DNA of 64,000 nt, taken from Filimonas lacunae (GTDB taxonomy: Bacteria > Bacteroidota > Bacteroidia > Chitinophagales > Chitinophagaceae). Positions within the stretch are counted from its first letter, which is position 1, and the number at the start of each line of letters is the position of its first letter. This document shows positions 10,301 to 18,274 of this stretch, in pieces. The stretch covers positions 2,666,001 through 2,730,000 of the forward strand of contig NZ_AP017422.1 of assembly GCF_002355595.1 (NCBI RefSeq). Direction: 5' to 3'. A program made the position numbers and the translations under genes. A model generated the notes under the pieces. It was not told where the DNA came from and did not search any database. It saw only the letters and a program-made list of their open reading frames with translations.

Positions 10301-13300
10301 TGGATCTCATAAGCCTCCCTTTGCAGATTTAACAGACGACCAAAGAAACAGTGTCTGGAATGTATTCAAAGGACTGTATTCCAATGTACGTGACTCTATG
10401 GTAAACGCCTGGATAAGAACCAAGGTGCCTATATCAAATGAAACTTCATTTGCCGCACAGAATTATGCCCTGCGCTTTGCCAGCAATAGTTTACTGGTGG
10501 CTCAAACAGATGGCTGGTCAAGCTGGTATCCTGCTACTTCCGGTGGAGCACCTGCAGTGTCTATGCCCGATTCTGCCGCAGCAGTATATACCAATCGTTG
10601 CAGCAGTTACATAGATGGATGGAAAACCAAATTGTTGCAATGTGCTGCTATTGCATCAATGGCCGATACTGCGCGCGCGAGGCTGTTAAACAAAATTACC
10701 GCTGGCATGGAAGCAGTTTGCCGGAAAGGAACGGATGAGGCAAACCCGAATGGTTCCTCTTCGGTAGCGCCGTCTACTGCTTATGACGGGCAGCCTCGTA
10801 CTTTTGAAGAGGTAATACTCAAAGAGCTTACCGATGCCGGGATTCCGCGTAACCTTTTTTGTAATGCATTTGTTATAGATTTTCCCAAGCCTTACGGTAA
10901 AAACCCGGTACTGGTTCAGTCGTATATTGCTCGCCTCGATACCTGTACTTGTTCCAGGTATGCTGCATTGGTGCAGGAGGCAAACAATACGCCCGGTTAT
11001 TCAGGTTATACCATGACGAATTTGAACAAGTACCTGAAGCAAGCCTATGGCGATACGCTTACGGCTGTTGTGTATGCAGGTTTACAGCATTGCAGCGAAT
11101 TAGTAACCCGTGTAGGTTGTGATTCTACTATTGATAGTGGTCCTTCTACAAGAGCTTCTACCGGAACCAATTGCCGTGATACGGTGGTTACCTATGGTTT
11201 AAGTAGCGCCCAACCATTACCTGCGTTTTTAAAATGTGGCTATGTAAACATATCCCGTTGTGTAACCTGCGACACGTTAAGTGCCCTTACCGGCAGGTTT
11301 AAAACGTATTTTGCCAATACTCCTTTTACCGGTGCGCCTTATCTGAATGATGACCTGGATACTACCCAGATAGCCTGCAATGCATTATTTGCCAGGTATC
11401 TGAACTATTACACCGGATTGGAATTAACCTGGATGGATTATGTGAAAGCTGCTGCTACGTCATCCTGTAGTTTAGCTAATTATGCAGCTAACAGCAATGC
11501 GCATCAAACGGTAATATGTGGTTCAACAAAAATAATTACCGACACAGCCGGTAAGTTTGTGGTAGAGTCGCCCTGCGATAAAGTACAAACACAGGCCACG
11601 TCATTAGCTATAAACATTTACGAAGCGCAGCGGGAACAGTTACTGGCCAATTTTGAAGTTTTGTACCTGGCTAAATGCCTGGAAGCAAAAAATGCGGAAG
11701 TGTTTATGGTATCAGATACCAGCCGTGAATATCATTATACATTATATTATTATGATCAGGCGGGCAACCTGGTAAAAACGGTTCCTCCTAAAGGCGTCAG
11801 ACCCGATTTTAGCACTACTTTTCTCAATAGGGTTAAAACGGCCCGCAGTATGGGAGATACGGCTTTGCCGGTACATTCCTTTCTTACTCAATATCGTTAT
11901 AACAGTTTAAACCAGCTAGTAGCACAGAAATCACCGGATGCGGGTATTTCTTCTTTCTGGTACGACAGGCTGGGACGTCTTGCTGTGAGCCGTAATGCAC
12001 AGCAACAGGCAGATGCACGTAGCTTGTATAGTTATACTATATATGATGCATTAGGGCGTATTACCGAAGTAGGGCAAAAGCCCGCCACCTCCGCCATGCT
12101 TCAAACCATCAGCCAGGATACAGCTGCACTGTATAATTGGTTATATAACACCGGTGGAACAAGGGAGCAGGTTACAGGAACCGTGTATGATATTGCGCGT
12201 GGAGGCTTTGATACCCTGATGAGTCAGAAAAATCTTCGCAACAGGGTTAGTTATAGCTATACGCAAAATCTCGCTACCGAAGCACCTTACTATACTTCAG
12301 CTACCTTTTACTCTTATGATGTACATGGCAATGTGGATACGCTTGTGCAGGACTACAAAGGCATTAGCATTGCTAATAACTCTAACAACCGCTTTAAACG
12401 CATTACTTACCAGTATGATTTGATCAGCGGTAAGGTAAATGGAGTGGATTATCAGCCGGGTTTTGCCGATAATTTCTATCATCGCTATACCTATGACGCT
12501 GAAAACCGTTTAACAGAGGTCGAAACCAGTCGCGATAAACTCTACTGGGAAAGAGAAGCTGCCTATAGCTATTACAAACACGGCCCTGTGTCAAGGGTGG
12601 TGTTTGGGCAGCAGCAGGTGCAGGGAGTAGACTATGCCTATACCTTACAGGGCTGGTTAAAAAGCGTAAACAGTGGCATTAGCACTGGCAATGGCTTTGA
12701 CTCCGTCTGTATAAGCGGATCTGCTGTAGACAGCCTTATTGTAAACCAGCGCTCTGGCAATACACCTGGCAGTTATACCGCCCGTTTCAAAATTAGCTTT
12801 ACTGGTGAATTTGAAAGCGGTGTCAATGACTCCTTTGTAGCAGTAGTGGATTCCACACTGGCTGTTTGCAAAAACAATGGTAATGCCGGCGGTTTATTAA
12901 CTACATCAGAAGCCGCTACGGTAGCTAACGATATATTCGGATTTAACCTGCATTATTACCCAGGTGATTATCTGCCTATAGGTGGATCAGTAGCCACCAG
13001 TGTATTAAACGCATTAGGCACAGAGGCTGCTCCTTTATACAATGGAAATATTGCCGCTATGGCAGTAGCTATACCTAAGCTCGGTGATGCCAAATTGTAC
13101 AACTATCATTACGATCAGCTCAACAGGCTGGTACAAATGGATGCCTATAATGGTATAAATACCACTACCGGCACCTTTACACCCATTAAGCTGAATGATT
13201 ACAAAGAGCGTATCAGCTACGATCCTAATGGTAACATTCAAAGCTACCTTCGTAACGGTGTTACAACGAATGGTATCTATCCGGCTATGGATAGTCTTAC

Positions 13301-14912
13301 CTATGACTACTACGCCAACAACAACAGGTTAAAACATATTGGTGATAATACCACTTATACCAATAACTATAGTACGGATATTGATAACCAGGTTGCTGCT
13401 AACAATTACACTTACGATTCCATCGGTAATCTGAAATCAGATGCAGCAGAAGGCATCACAGACATTCAATGGACAGTATATGGTAAAATAGCAAGTATTA
13501 CCAAAAATGGCAATACCATCAGCTACACTTACGACGCCTCAGGCAATCGCATCAGCAAAAACGCCGGGGACGTTACCACTTTTTATGTAAGAGACGCCAG
13601 CGGTAATGTAATGGCTGTATATGAGCAAACTGCATCTACAAACACGCTGCAACAGACTGAAAATCATATCTATGGTAGCAGCAGGCTGGGTATCCAAAAA
13701 CAGCTTACCGTTGCCGCCCAGCCCGTAGCACTCGCATCCGGATTCGGTTCAGGAACAAATAGTATCTTCACCAGGGGTGAAAAGCTCTTTGAATTAAGCA
13801 ACCATTTAGGGAATGTACTGGCTACCGTGTCGGATAAGCGCTTGCAGGTGAGTGCGGCGGGTAGTACGGTGGATTATTACAATGCTGATGTGGTGAGTGC
13901 GCAGGATTATTATCCGTTTGGGATGTTGCAGCCTGGTAGAAGTTATAATGCTGGTGGGTATAGGTATGGGTTTAATGGTAAGGAGAATGATAATGAGGTG
14001 AAGGGAGATGGGAATCAACAGGATTATGGAATGAGGATTTATGATCCGAGGATTGGGAAGTTTTTGAGTGTGGATCCGATCACAAAGGATTACCCTGAAT
14101 TGACTCCATATCAGTTTGCTAGTAATAGACCTATACAAGGAGTTGATCTGGATGGTGGAGAGTTTCAAGATCGAGCTACGAATGTTGCTTATTGGATGAA
14201 AAGGCATCCAGTTCAAACAACGATTAGAGAGAGTCTACTTAGTGGCATGGTAGACTTGAGGAATGTTAGAGATGCTAGCCTTTATCTTGGTGGCGGGCAG
14301 GTAATGCCTAAGAGAAACTGGGCGTGGGATTTACTAGCAGGACCTCGAGTTTTTTCAGGATATGCAGGCAACGGAAAGCTATATATCAACAACATTGTAG
14401 ATGCTGATGGATATGTTACTAATAGGACTGTACCTATTGGTGGAACTGCGCCACTGCCAGATGGTATAGGAAGTCCATTCGGGCGAATCTCGCATTTCTC
14501 GCAATTAGGCTTCAGGTATGAAGCAGCAGTGAAAACTTCGGAAGATGGATCGCGATTCATTTCTCATTTTTTGAGACATGGAAGTCAAAAGATTTTAATA
14601 GGTTATTCTTCTATATCGGCAGAAGGGTTATTGTCAAATGCCTTTGAGGTTCATGAATTGCTTCAAGGCTTGGGAGCGTCAAAAGCTATGTATGCCGAGT
14701 TGAAAATAATAGGATTTTCCAAAGTTGAATCTAGTTTTAACCCTTCTTCAACAAATTTTCAGGAATTTATGAAGATATATGATGCTAGTAAAGGGAATTT
14801 AGTTGAAGCTGCTAAAGCGACTCCTGCTGCTAAAGCACTGGGGGAAGGTTGGACTCCTACAAATTTTAATGTAACAGAATCAAATATAAAAATGGAGTGG
14901 ATAAAAAAATAA
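7335..14912 (+). CDS. RHS repeat polymorphic toxin with C-terminal effector tip
   Basis: This is a ~2,525-residue RHS-family protein. I chose the ATG at 7335 because it opens directly into a signal peptide (MKPRMLLLRLLFALF, then AWAQ); a GTG at 7305 extends it by ten residues. A DUF6443-like segment lies around residues 300-460 (YFDGSLRGRQTVTK, YDAMGRPAVQVLP). A large cysteine-containing insert follows. RHS/YD repeats occupy about 1475-2150 (YYYDQAGNLVKTVPP, YDRLGRLAVS, YDASGNRIS). The conserved RHS core ends the shell (YYPFGMLQPG, YGFNGKEND, YDPRIGKFLSVDP, PYQFASNRP). The last ~240 residues, after LDGGE, form the variable tip and match no toxin family I recognise. By analogy with the family the shell encapsulates the tip, which is released into rival cells; the next gene would then be the immunity gene. 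Confidence 0.9.
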   Translation: MKPRMLLLRLLFALFIVNSAFVAWAQKDGGVVKTPLISNMSGDSLATANTYAISQSYIPATGGWELSPSITNIISLVVNEETNTYLSADFTATVVVNIQYGKAGYAENSKQVSLTVTYSKSEGAKYNARNYFSFKGANFVRVTVATPSTATVGGVSVNKFIRLQNEMRVTSYYKLNATKIPVITQLPATADELPLTWQTPVDAGNNGVQLEWTWLEDELKSTFYDSGDTVNPKLLFRRNATRIDLPAGKSSYNIPLFYDGQGKLYYHIRAVNNDATGKRTDGNWSDLQSYIFKGHNDSLNWQVSTSFAEEGKRKSVIEYFDGSLRGRQTVTKDNSTNNVIAAETFYDAMGRPAVQVLPVPGINSVVAYTKNLNLFNNQASFEDPAKYFDLESTSFPGSATPVMKPDSSVAALYYSSGNADKNSNSNSNIPSAEGYPYSVTRYTPDATGRILSQSGVGAAMKMGSGHEIKYYYGTPAQEELDGLFGTEAGDFTHYAKNMVKDANGQMSVSYVDMTGKTVATALAGEAPVGVKALLPDNTQYPNQYATYITRNLLNNNANLIKGHSVESVTSLLVPAKGVYNFNYALTPAALLLTSCQGQQLNYDCKYTLEITVIDESGDHAPIVRRFNNITVNLEDTSATVAEFKDESGVPSNNITFSYTFEPGSYLVRKTLSISDASLQKYKELFVSKGVCKTQDQLIDSVYTVMRAGSACGGATAITCQSCMDSLGSYNIYRNKYIQNLGSNLPSESAIHAAYSADSLNCKALCGNTSHRLESIRSMMLADMTPYTGQYATGNPPASYSSDILYYQYDIFSTLPNNGLHPFYKYPWTTDSIRTYYRDAYDSIDRSIHPDTGALYNVLDTLSASGFASRFTSSWAEALLPHHPEYGRLNFAEKHLKRTYDWIEAFNQDSTYAQAASNGHIVSSGSFLVSVFLDHQDPFFDDAFSPSNIRTMDSIVNRSGYYKTNLWNIAYTSVICNNIADANSRANCESGSHKPPFADLTDDQRNSVWNVFKGLYSNVRDSMVNAWIRTKVPISNETSFAAQNYALRFASNSLLVAQTDGWSSWYPATSGGAPAVSMPDSAAAVYTNRCSSYIDGWKTKLLQCAAIASMADTARARLLNKITAGMEAVCRKGTDEANPNGSSSVAPSTAYDGQPRTFEEVILKELTDAGIPRNLFCNAFVIDFPKPYGKNPVLVQSYIARLDTCTCSRYAALVQEANNTPGYSGYTMTNLNKYLKQAYGDTLTAVVYAGLQHCSELVTRVGCDSTIDSGPSTRASTGTNCRDTVVTYGLSSAQPLPAFLKCGYVNISRCVTCDTLSALTGRFKTYFANTPFTGAPYLNDDLDTTQIACNALFARYLNYYTGLELTWMDYVKAAATSSCSLANYAANSNAHQTVICGSTKIITDTAGKFVVESPCDKVQTQATSLAINIYEAQREQLLANFEVLYLAKCLEAKNAEVFMVSDTSREYHYTLYYYDQAGNLVKTVPPKGVRPDFSTTFLNRVKTARSMGDTALPVHSFLTQYRYNSLNQLVAQKSPDAGISSFWYDRLGRLAVSRNAQQQADARSLYSYTIYDALGRITEVGQKPATSAMLQTISQDTAALYNWLYNTGGTREQVTGTVYDIARGGFDTLMSQKNLRNRVSYSYTQNLATEAPYYTSATFYSYDVHGNVDTLVQDYKGISIANNSNNRFKRITYQYDLISGKVNGVDYQPGFADNFYHRYTYDAENRLTEVETSRDKLYWEREAAYSYYKHGPVSRVVFGQQQVQGVDYAYTLQGWLKSVNSGISTGNGFDSVCISGSAVDSLIVNQRSGNTPGSYTARFKISFTGEFESGVNDSFVAVVDSTLAVCKNNGNAGGLLTTSEAATVANDIFGFNLHYYPGDYLPIGGSVATSVLNALGTEAAPLYNGNIAAMAVAIPKLGDAKLYNYHYDQLNRLVQMDAYNGINTTTGTFTPIKLNDYKERISYDPNGNIQSYLRNGVTTNGIYPAMDSLTYDYYANNNRLKHIGDNTTYTNNYSTDIDNQVAANNYTYDSIGNLKSDAAEGITDIQWTVYGKIASITKNGNTISYTYDASGNRISKNAGDVTTFYVRDASGNVMAVYEQTASTNTLQQTENHIYGSSRLGIQKQLTVAAQPVALASGFGSGTNSIFTRGEKLFELSNHLGNVLATVSDKRLQVSAAGSTVDYYNADVVSAQDYYPFGMLQPGRSYNAGGYRYGFNGKENDNEVKGDGNQQDYGMRIYDPRIGKFLSVDPITKDYPELTPYQFASNRPIQGVDLDGGEFQDRATNVAYWMKRHPVQTTIRESLLSGMVDLRNVRDASLYLGGGQVMPKRNWAWDLLAGPRVFSGYAGNGKLYINNIVDADGYVTNRTVPIGGTAPLPDGIGSPFGRISHFSQLGFRYEAAVKTSEDGSRFISHFLRHGSQKILIGYSSISAEGLLSNAFEVHELLQGLGASKAMYAELKIIGFSKVESSFNPSSTNFQEFMKIYDASKGNLVEAAKATPAAKALGEGWTPTNFNVTESNIKMEWIKK

Positions 14913-14920
14913 TAAAATTT

Positions 14921-15169
14921 ATGTATAAGAGTATCGAAATAATTTTTCCTTTTGCTGAAAACCAAAAGGCTAATATCGTTTTTGTAACTAAGTTATTTGT
15001 GTCGTTGAGAGAAATAAGCTTAGAAGAAGGGCGAAACGAATCGTTAAAATTTTTGGAAAAGAATGACCTTGTAATTCCAATAAGTGAAGTAAATCTAGCT
15101 GAGATAGAGAGCTATCTACAATCTTTTGGTTATAAGTATAGGGTTGTACATAAAACCTTACCTGAGTAG
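14921..15169 (+). CDS. Probable immunity protein for the RHS tip
   Basis: This is an 82-residue cytoplasmic protein with no signal peptide. I chose the ATG at 14921 because MYKSIEIIFPFAENQ then aligns from its first residue with the paralogue at 15425 (MNKNVEIIFPFAENK). An ATG at 14897 would overlap the end of the RHS gene. The protein is acidic and shares the VIPISEVNLA motif with the paralogue. Its position directly after the toxin tip, 8 bp from the RHS stop, is the classic place for a cognate immunity gene. The family itself is not one I can name. Function is inferred from position and from the presence of an orphan copy. Confidence 0.7.
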   Translation: MYKSIEIIFPFAENQKANIVFVTKLFVSLREISLEEGRNESLKFLEKNDLVIPISEVNLAEIESYLQSFGYKYRVVHKTLPE

Positions 15170-15193
15170 TGTACAGAAAGTAGTGTACAGAAC

Positions 15194-15228
15194 ATTATCT
15201 GCATGATTTAAAAAATTATAAGGGAGCT
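15194..15228 (+). repeat. Post-immunity repeat R1
   Basis: A ~35-bp block (TCTGCATGATTT followed by an AT stretch and ATAAGGGAGCT) lies just after the first immunity gene. It resembles the block after the second immunity gene at 15674-15707, which suggests that the immunity gene and its 3' flank were duplicated together. Confidence 0.55.
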
Positions 15229-15241
15229 AAATAAGGTAATG

Positions 15242-15416
15242 TTCACAACGTCACCTACGTGATTAATAAATTTGTAAGGGAGCTGATAATCAATCGGCTC
15301 CCTTATTTTGTCTGGTAAAATAAGGAGTGTGCTTACGTGTCTTTTACTGTTTATTGTCACGGGAAGCCTACTATTATTGAGTTTAATAAACCCTCGTGTA
15401 CACTTTGTCACCTGCT
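15242..15416 (+). repeat. 175-bp cassette-flanking repeat, copy 1
   Basis: This ~175-bp stretch matches 29191-29366 at roughly 90% by eye. It contains the block GTCACCT..TGATTAAT..TTGTAAGGGAGC, a terminator hairpin, and a conserved ~100-bp segment ending in CACTTTGTCACCTGCT. The two copies diverge abruptly after that point. Here the sequence continues into the orphan immunity gene; at 29.37 kb it continues into an IS1-family transposase. It may be a cassette 3' module, or the left end of an IS whose body was lost here. Confidence 0.75.
15275..15310 (+). terminator. Intrinsic terminator in the cassette repeat
   Basis: A perfect 9-bp stem, TAAGGGAGC (15275-15283) with GCTCCCTTA (15297-15305), is followed by a short T-rich tract. 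The same hairpin is present at 29224-29254. It would end transcription of the preceding toxin/immunity cassette. Confidence 0.7.
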
Positions 15417-15424
15417 TAAAATTT

Positions 15425-15661
15425 ATGAATAAGAATGTTGAAATAATATTCCCTTTTGCTGAAAATAAGGAGGCTACTGTCATGTTTTTTCTAAAAGTAT
15501 TTGTAGTGTTGAGAGAACTGAATTTGGATGATGTATTTAAAGAAAAAAGAAAATTTGAAGCAGGGGAAGATCTCGTAATTCCAATAAGCGAAGTAAATCT
15601 TGCTACAGTAGAGCAAAGCATGCAATCACTGGGGTACGTCTATAAAATATTGTACAGATAA
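15425..15661 (+). CDS. Orphan immunity protein paralogue
   Basis: This 78-residue protein is clearly homologous along its whole length to the preceding immunity protein (shared IIFPFAEN, LRE, VIPISEVNLA and a final GYxY motif). I chose the ATG at 15425 because the longer frame from a TTG at 15308 only translates the upstream repeat. No toxin gene precedes it: the 175-bp repeat does. It is thus an orphan immunity gene, of the kind thought to protect against relatives that still carry the matching toxin variant. Many positions differ between the two copies, so they may neutralise different toxin variants. Expression would need a promoter inside the repeat. Confidence 0.65.
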   Translation: MNKNVEIIFPFAENKEATVMFFLKVFVVLRELNLDDVFKEKRKFEAGEDLVIPISEVNLATVEQSMQSLGYVYKILYR

Positions 15662-15673
15662 TGTACATAGAGT

Positions 15674-15750
15674 CACCTGCATGATTTATAAATTTATAAG
15701 GGAGCTGATAAACAAACTAGGCCATTCCGTAATTGGGATGGCTATTTTGT
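15674..15750 (+). terminator. Repeat R3 plus terminator after orphan immunity gene
   Basis: A block GTCACCTGCATGATTTATAA..TAAGGGAGCTGATAA matches the other cassette 3' flanks and then diverges. The divergent part contains a hairpin, GCCATTCC (15721-15728) with GGGATGGC (15735-15742), followed by TATTTTG. This is a plausible intrinsic terminator and marks the right edge of the recognisable rhs material before the mobile region. Confidence 0.55.
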
Positions 15751-15881
15751 TGGTAGGTGCAGGTAAATAATAGGCAAGGGAGGGTAGGGAGGCCTGATTT
15801 TATCAAAAATGCCGGGATCATTCCTGTTGATATACAGCATTTTGGCGTGAGATTATTATATTGCCAGATAATGTTTTGAAG

Positions 15882-16592
15882 ATGTATCTGTTTGAATTTA
15901 CAAAATCGCTGCTGGTAAAGTCCAATTTCTACGATCAGATAGGGGCATATATACGATATGCAGCGAAGGATGATCCAAGTTTAGAGGATTTACTTGATGG
16001 ACATTGTGATTCTGCCGGAACTGTTGTTATGTTCCTCATGAACGAGAAGAACAGTGAAAGTTTGACACTGAAATTTGCTATTGAGGATGGCATGTACAAG
16101 GATGAGGTAGCGTTGAATAAAATACTTGCTGATGCCTTTATTAATAACCCCAAAACCGTGAAGGGAATATTAGCCTTCGCAGTTAATGATATAGAGTACT
16201 TGAAAACTGCATATAAGCAGCATGATTGGCTGGAACGATTTACCATTATTGCCGATCGTCTTAATGCGTTAAAATTAAATTTGCTCTCCCGGTATGGGGA
16301 TTCTGCTGGTACAGTTGAAACCAGTACTGTAAAACCATTAACCTGGACTGGTGGAGTTGCTGTTTTGGGTACTCTTTTTAATGAACTGCGTACAACGGAG
16401 AAAAACGGTGCAGGTAATCCATTTATTAACGCAACCGCAAAGGAGATTGCAGATTTTATCTGTACTTTCTTTGTGGATGAAGAAGGAAATGCGTTTGAAA
16501 GAGATTCTGTAGCGCGGTATTTATCTTCTGACAAGCAAGCTAAACGTAATAAAGTGGACGTAAAGGCAATAGCCGCAAGGACCAAAGACTAG
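15882..16592 (+). CDS. RteC-like mobile-element protein
   Basis: This is a 236-residue protein; I chose the ATG at 15882, with a TTG at 15861 as alternative. It is mostly helical and cytoplasmic. The segment around residues 150-170 (PLTWTGGVAVLGTLFNEL) followed by an acidic helical tail resembles the C-terminal region of RteC-type proteins in Bacteroidota mobile elements, where LxWTG is followed by LIxxL. That resemblance is by eye and modest. It is the first gene of the mobile region and is followed by the VapE-type ATPase, a common arrangement in such elements. A regulatory or replication-accessory role is possible. A 216-residue frame on the opposite strand is a shadow. Confidence 0.6.
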   Translation: MYLFEFTKSLLVKSNFYDQIGAYIRYAAKDDPSLEDLLDGHCDSAGTVVMFLMNEKNSESLTLKFAIEDGMYKDEVALNKILADAFINNPKTVKGILAFAVNDIEYLKTAYKQHDWLERFTIIADRLNALKLNLLSRYGDSAGTVETSTVKPLTWTGGVAVLGTLFNELRTTEKNGAGNPFINATAKEIADFICTFFVDEEGNAFERDSVARYLSSDKQAKRNKVDVKAIAARTKD

Positions 16593-16624
16593 AATAAGCT
16601 CAATTTTACTGTTATAATGACTAA

Positions 16625-16663
16625 AGGGAGTGCAGGGAGACCTGTATTCCCTTTCTTTTTTCC
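16625..16663 (+). terminator. Possible terminator after the RteC-like gene
   Basis: AAAGGGA (16623-16629) can pair with the CCCTTT at 16649-16654, enclosing an inner CAGG/CCTG hairpin, and a T-rich run follows (CTTTTTTCC). The left arm contains one copy of the AGGGAG-N3-AGGGAG motif (16625-16639). Confidence 0.45.
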
Positions 16664-16762
16664 TGCTATTTACAAAATAGTCTGAATGACTATTTATGAC
16701 CGACCGGACTTTTTGCTCTGTTTCATCTTTGTACTGTTAAAACGGAAGGGCGCCGCCGTGAT

Positions 16763-16800
16763 AACTCAAATTAATTTTTCAAAAAAACTAAATCTGAGTT
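16763..16800 (+). promoter_or_regulatory. Inverted repeat immediately before the VapE start
   Basis: AACTCAAATT (16763-16772) and AATCTGAGTT (16791-16800) are complementary at nine of ten positions and end one base before the ATG at 16802. The hairpin could control translation, or the dyad could be an operator. Function is inferred. Confidence 0.35.
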
Positions 16801-16801
16801 T

Positions 16802-18163
16802 ATGAACTCTACAAATCCAGAGGCAAAATTAGAAAATGTTCAATTCGCAGCAGTCGAGAATGAGATGGCGGTGCCAACAAATAGTAATGAATCCCAAAGC
16901 TACCAATTAAAAAAGCCAGAGGGCATTCATGTATCTCCACCCAATATTATAGTGCCACCAGATTACAACAGACTGGGGCTGCCTGATGACGACAGGAAGA
17001 CACAAGGCGCGGCTAGGCCAGTTGAGCAGGATAATACTAATCGAATCAAAGCTTTCTTGAATCAGAACTGGCTATTTCGTTATAACACGCTTAGTAATAT
17101 TATTGAAGTCCAGGAAAAGAATATCGGAATAGGTGGGAGTTGGAAAAGTCTGGATGAAATGCGTTTAAACTCCATGAAGCTGCGCATGGCTCATGAAATG
17201 GGGTTAGAAGTTGATAAAAAGCTGCGCATAATATTACGTTCGGATTTTGTGAAGCAGTTTAATGCAATTGAGGACTACTTTAATAGTCTTCCTGTGTGGG
17301 ATCGTAATACGGATTATATAGCAGGGTTGGCTAATACGGTGACAACGACCAATCAGCCGGCGTTTTTAAAATATTTCCGAAAGTGGTTTGTGGGATTAGT
17401 TGCCTGCTGTCTAAATCCGAATGCCTCTAACCACTTGGTTTTCCTATTGAAAGGAGCACAAGGAATAGGTAAAACTAAATTCTTACGGAATCTTATGCCG
17501 CCGGAATTGAAAAATTACTGTAATGAAGCTCCTTTTAATCCGGGTAGCAAAGGGAATGAGAGGTTATTGGCTGAAAATATGCTCATTATCCTAGATGAAT
17601 TTGATATTAAATCGGATAAGCAAATGGATTTATTCAAATTCCTTGTTACATGCGAAACCGTTAACGCCAAGAGAGCTTATTCCAACCAGCTTGAGCAACG
17701 GCCACGTATTGCTTCATTTGCTGGAACAACTAACCGTAGCAGTTTTCTAAATGATGAGACCGGTACCAGACGCTTTTTTGTTGCGGAAGCAATTGATATT
17801 TCCCCTGTGCCCTATGAACACTTGAGTTTGGCCTTTGCCCAGGCATATGCTTTAGTTCAAGATGGTGAACAATACTATCTAAGCGGTACTGATATTGAAG
17901 AGCTGAATGCTTTAAATTCCGAACATATTGCCGTAAACGTAGAAGAGGAATGTCTTTTAAAATGCGTTGCACCTGCGAATGTAAATATGCAAGACAGAAG
18001 GGTGTTGTCCGCTACAGAAATCACTGAATACTTATGTAAGCACACTCCCTTGAAATTTTCTAATGCAATGGTGCAAAAAATAGGTGTATTGCTGAAACGT
18101 AATGGTTTTGCACAACGGAAAAGTAACGGCAGACCTGTTTATGATGTTATCTGCCTGATGTAA
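16802..18163 (+). CDS. VapE-family helicase-like ATPase
   Basis: This 453-residue protein matches the virulence-associated E (VapE, PF05272) family, which are superfamily-3-like replicative helicase ATPases of phages and mobile islands. It has a Walker A motif, GAQGIGKT, at residues 218-225 and a Walker B motif, MLIILDEFD, at about 260-268 (D265, E266). Downstream is the arginine-containing stretch NDETGTRRFFV typical of the family. The first ~110 residues are polar and lack a recognisable primase or VirE N domain, so priming must come from elsewhere. It is followed by a divergent polymerase gene, which suggests an autonomous replication module for the element. Confidence 0.85.
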   Translation: MNSTNPEAKLENVQFAAVENEMAVPTNSNESQSYQLKKPEGIHVSPPNIIVPPDYNRLGLPDDDRKTQGAARPVEQDNTNRIKAFLNQNWLFRYNTLSNIIEVQEKNIGIGGSWKSLDEMRLNSMKLRMAHEMGLEVDKKLRIILRSDFVKQFNAIEDYFNSLPVWDRNTDYIAGLANTVTTTNQPAFLKYFRKWFVGLVACCLNPNASNHLVFLLKGAQGIGKTKFLRNLMPPELKNYCNEAPFNPGSKGNERLLAENMLIILDEFDIKSDKQMDLFKFLVTCETVNAKRAYSNQLEQRPRIASFAGTTNRSSFLNDETGTRRFFVAEAIDISPVPYEHLSLAFAQAYALVQDGEQYYLSGTDIEELNALNSEHIAVNVEEECLLKCVAPANVNMQDRRVLSATEITEYLCKHTPLKFSNAMVQKIGVLLKRNGFAQRKSNGRPVYDVICLM

Positions 18164-18203
18164 CCTGTATTCAATAGCCCTCTCTTATCTCCTGTGCTAT
18201 TAA

Positions 18204-18241
18204 AGGGAGTGTAGGGAGGGCTTGTTTTCCACTCCTTTTTC
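18204..18241 (+). terminator. Terminator after the VapE gene
   Basis: GGAGTG (18206-18211) pairs with CACTCC (18230-18235), followed by TTTTT. The left part contains a copy of the AGGGAG-N3-AGGGAG motif (18204-18218). Confidence 0.5.
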
Positions 18242-18274
18242 TTACCCCGCACGTAATGCGACAATTAATTTAAC

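Noticed and set aside
15308-15424. N-terminal extension of the orphan immunity protein
   Set aside because: This part lies in the 175-bp repeat, whose other copy is not joined to an immunity gene, and the start would be TTG; homology begins at 15425.
15935-16585. 216-aa ORF on the minus strand
   Set aside because: It is the antisense shadow of the RteC-like gene, with skewed composition and no recognisable features.
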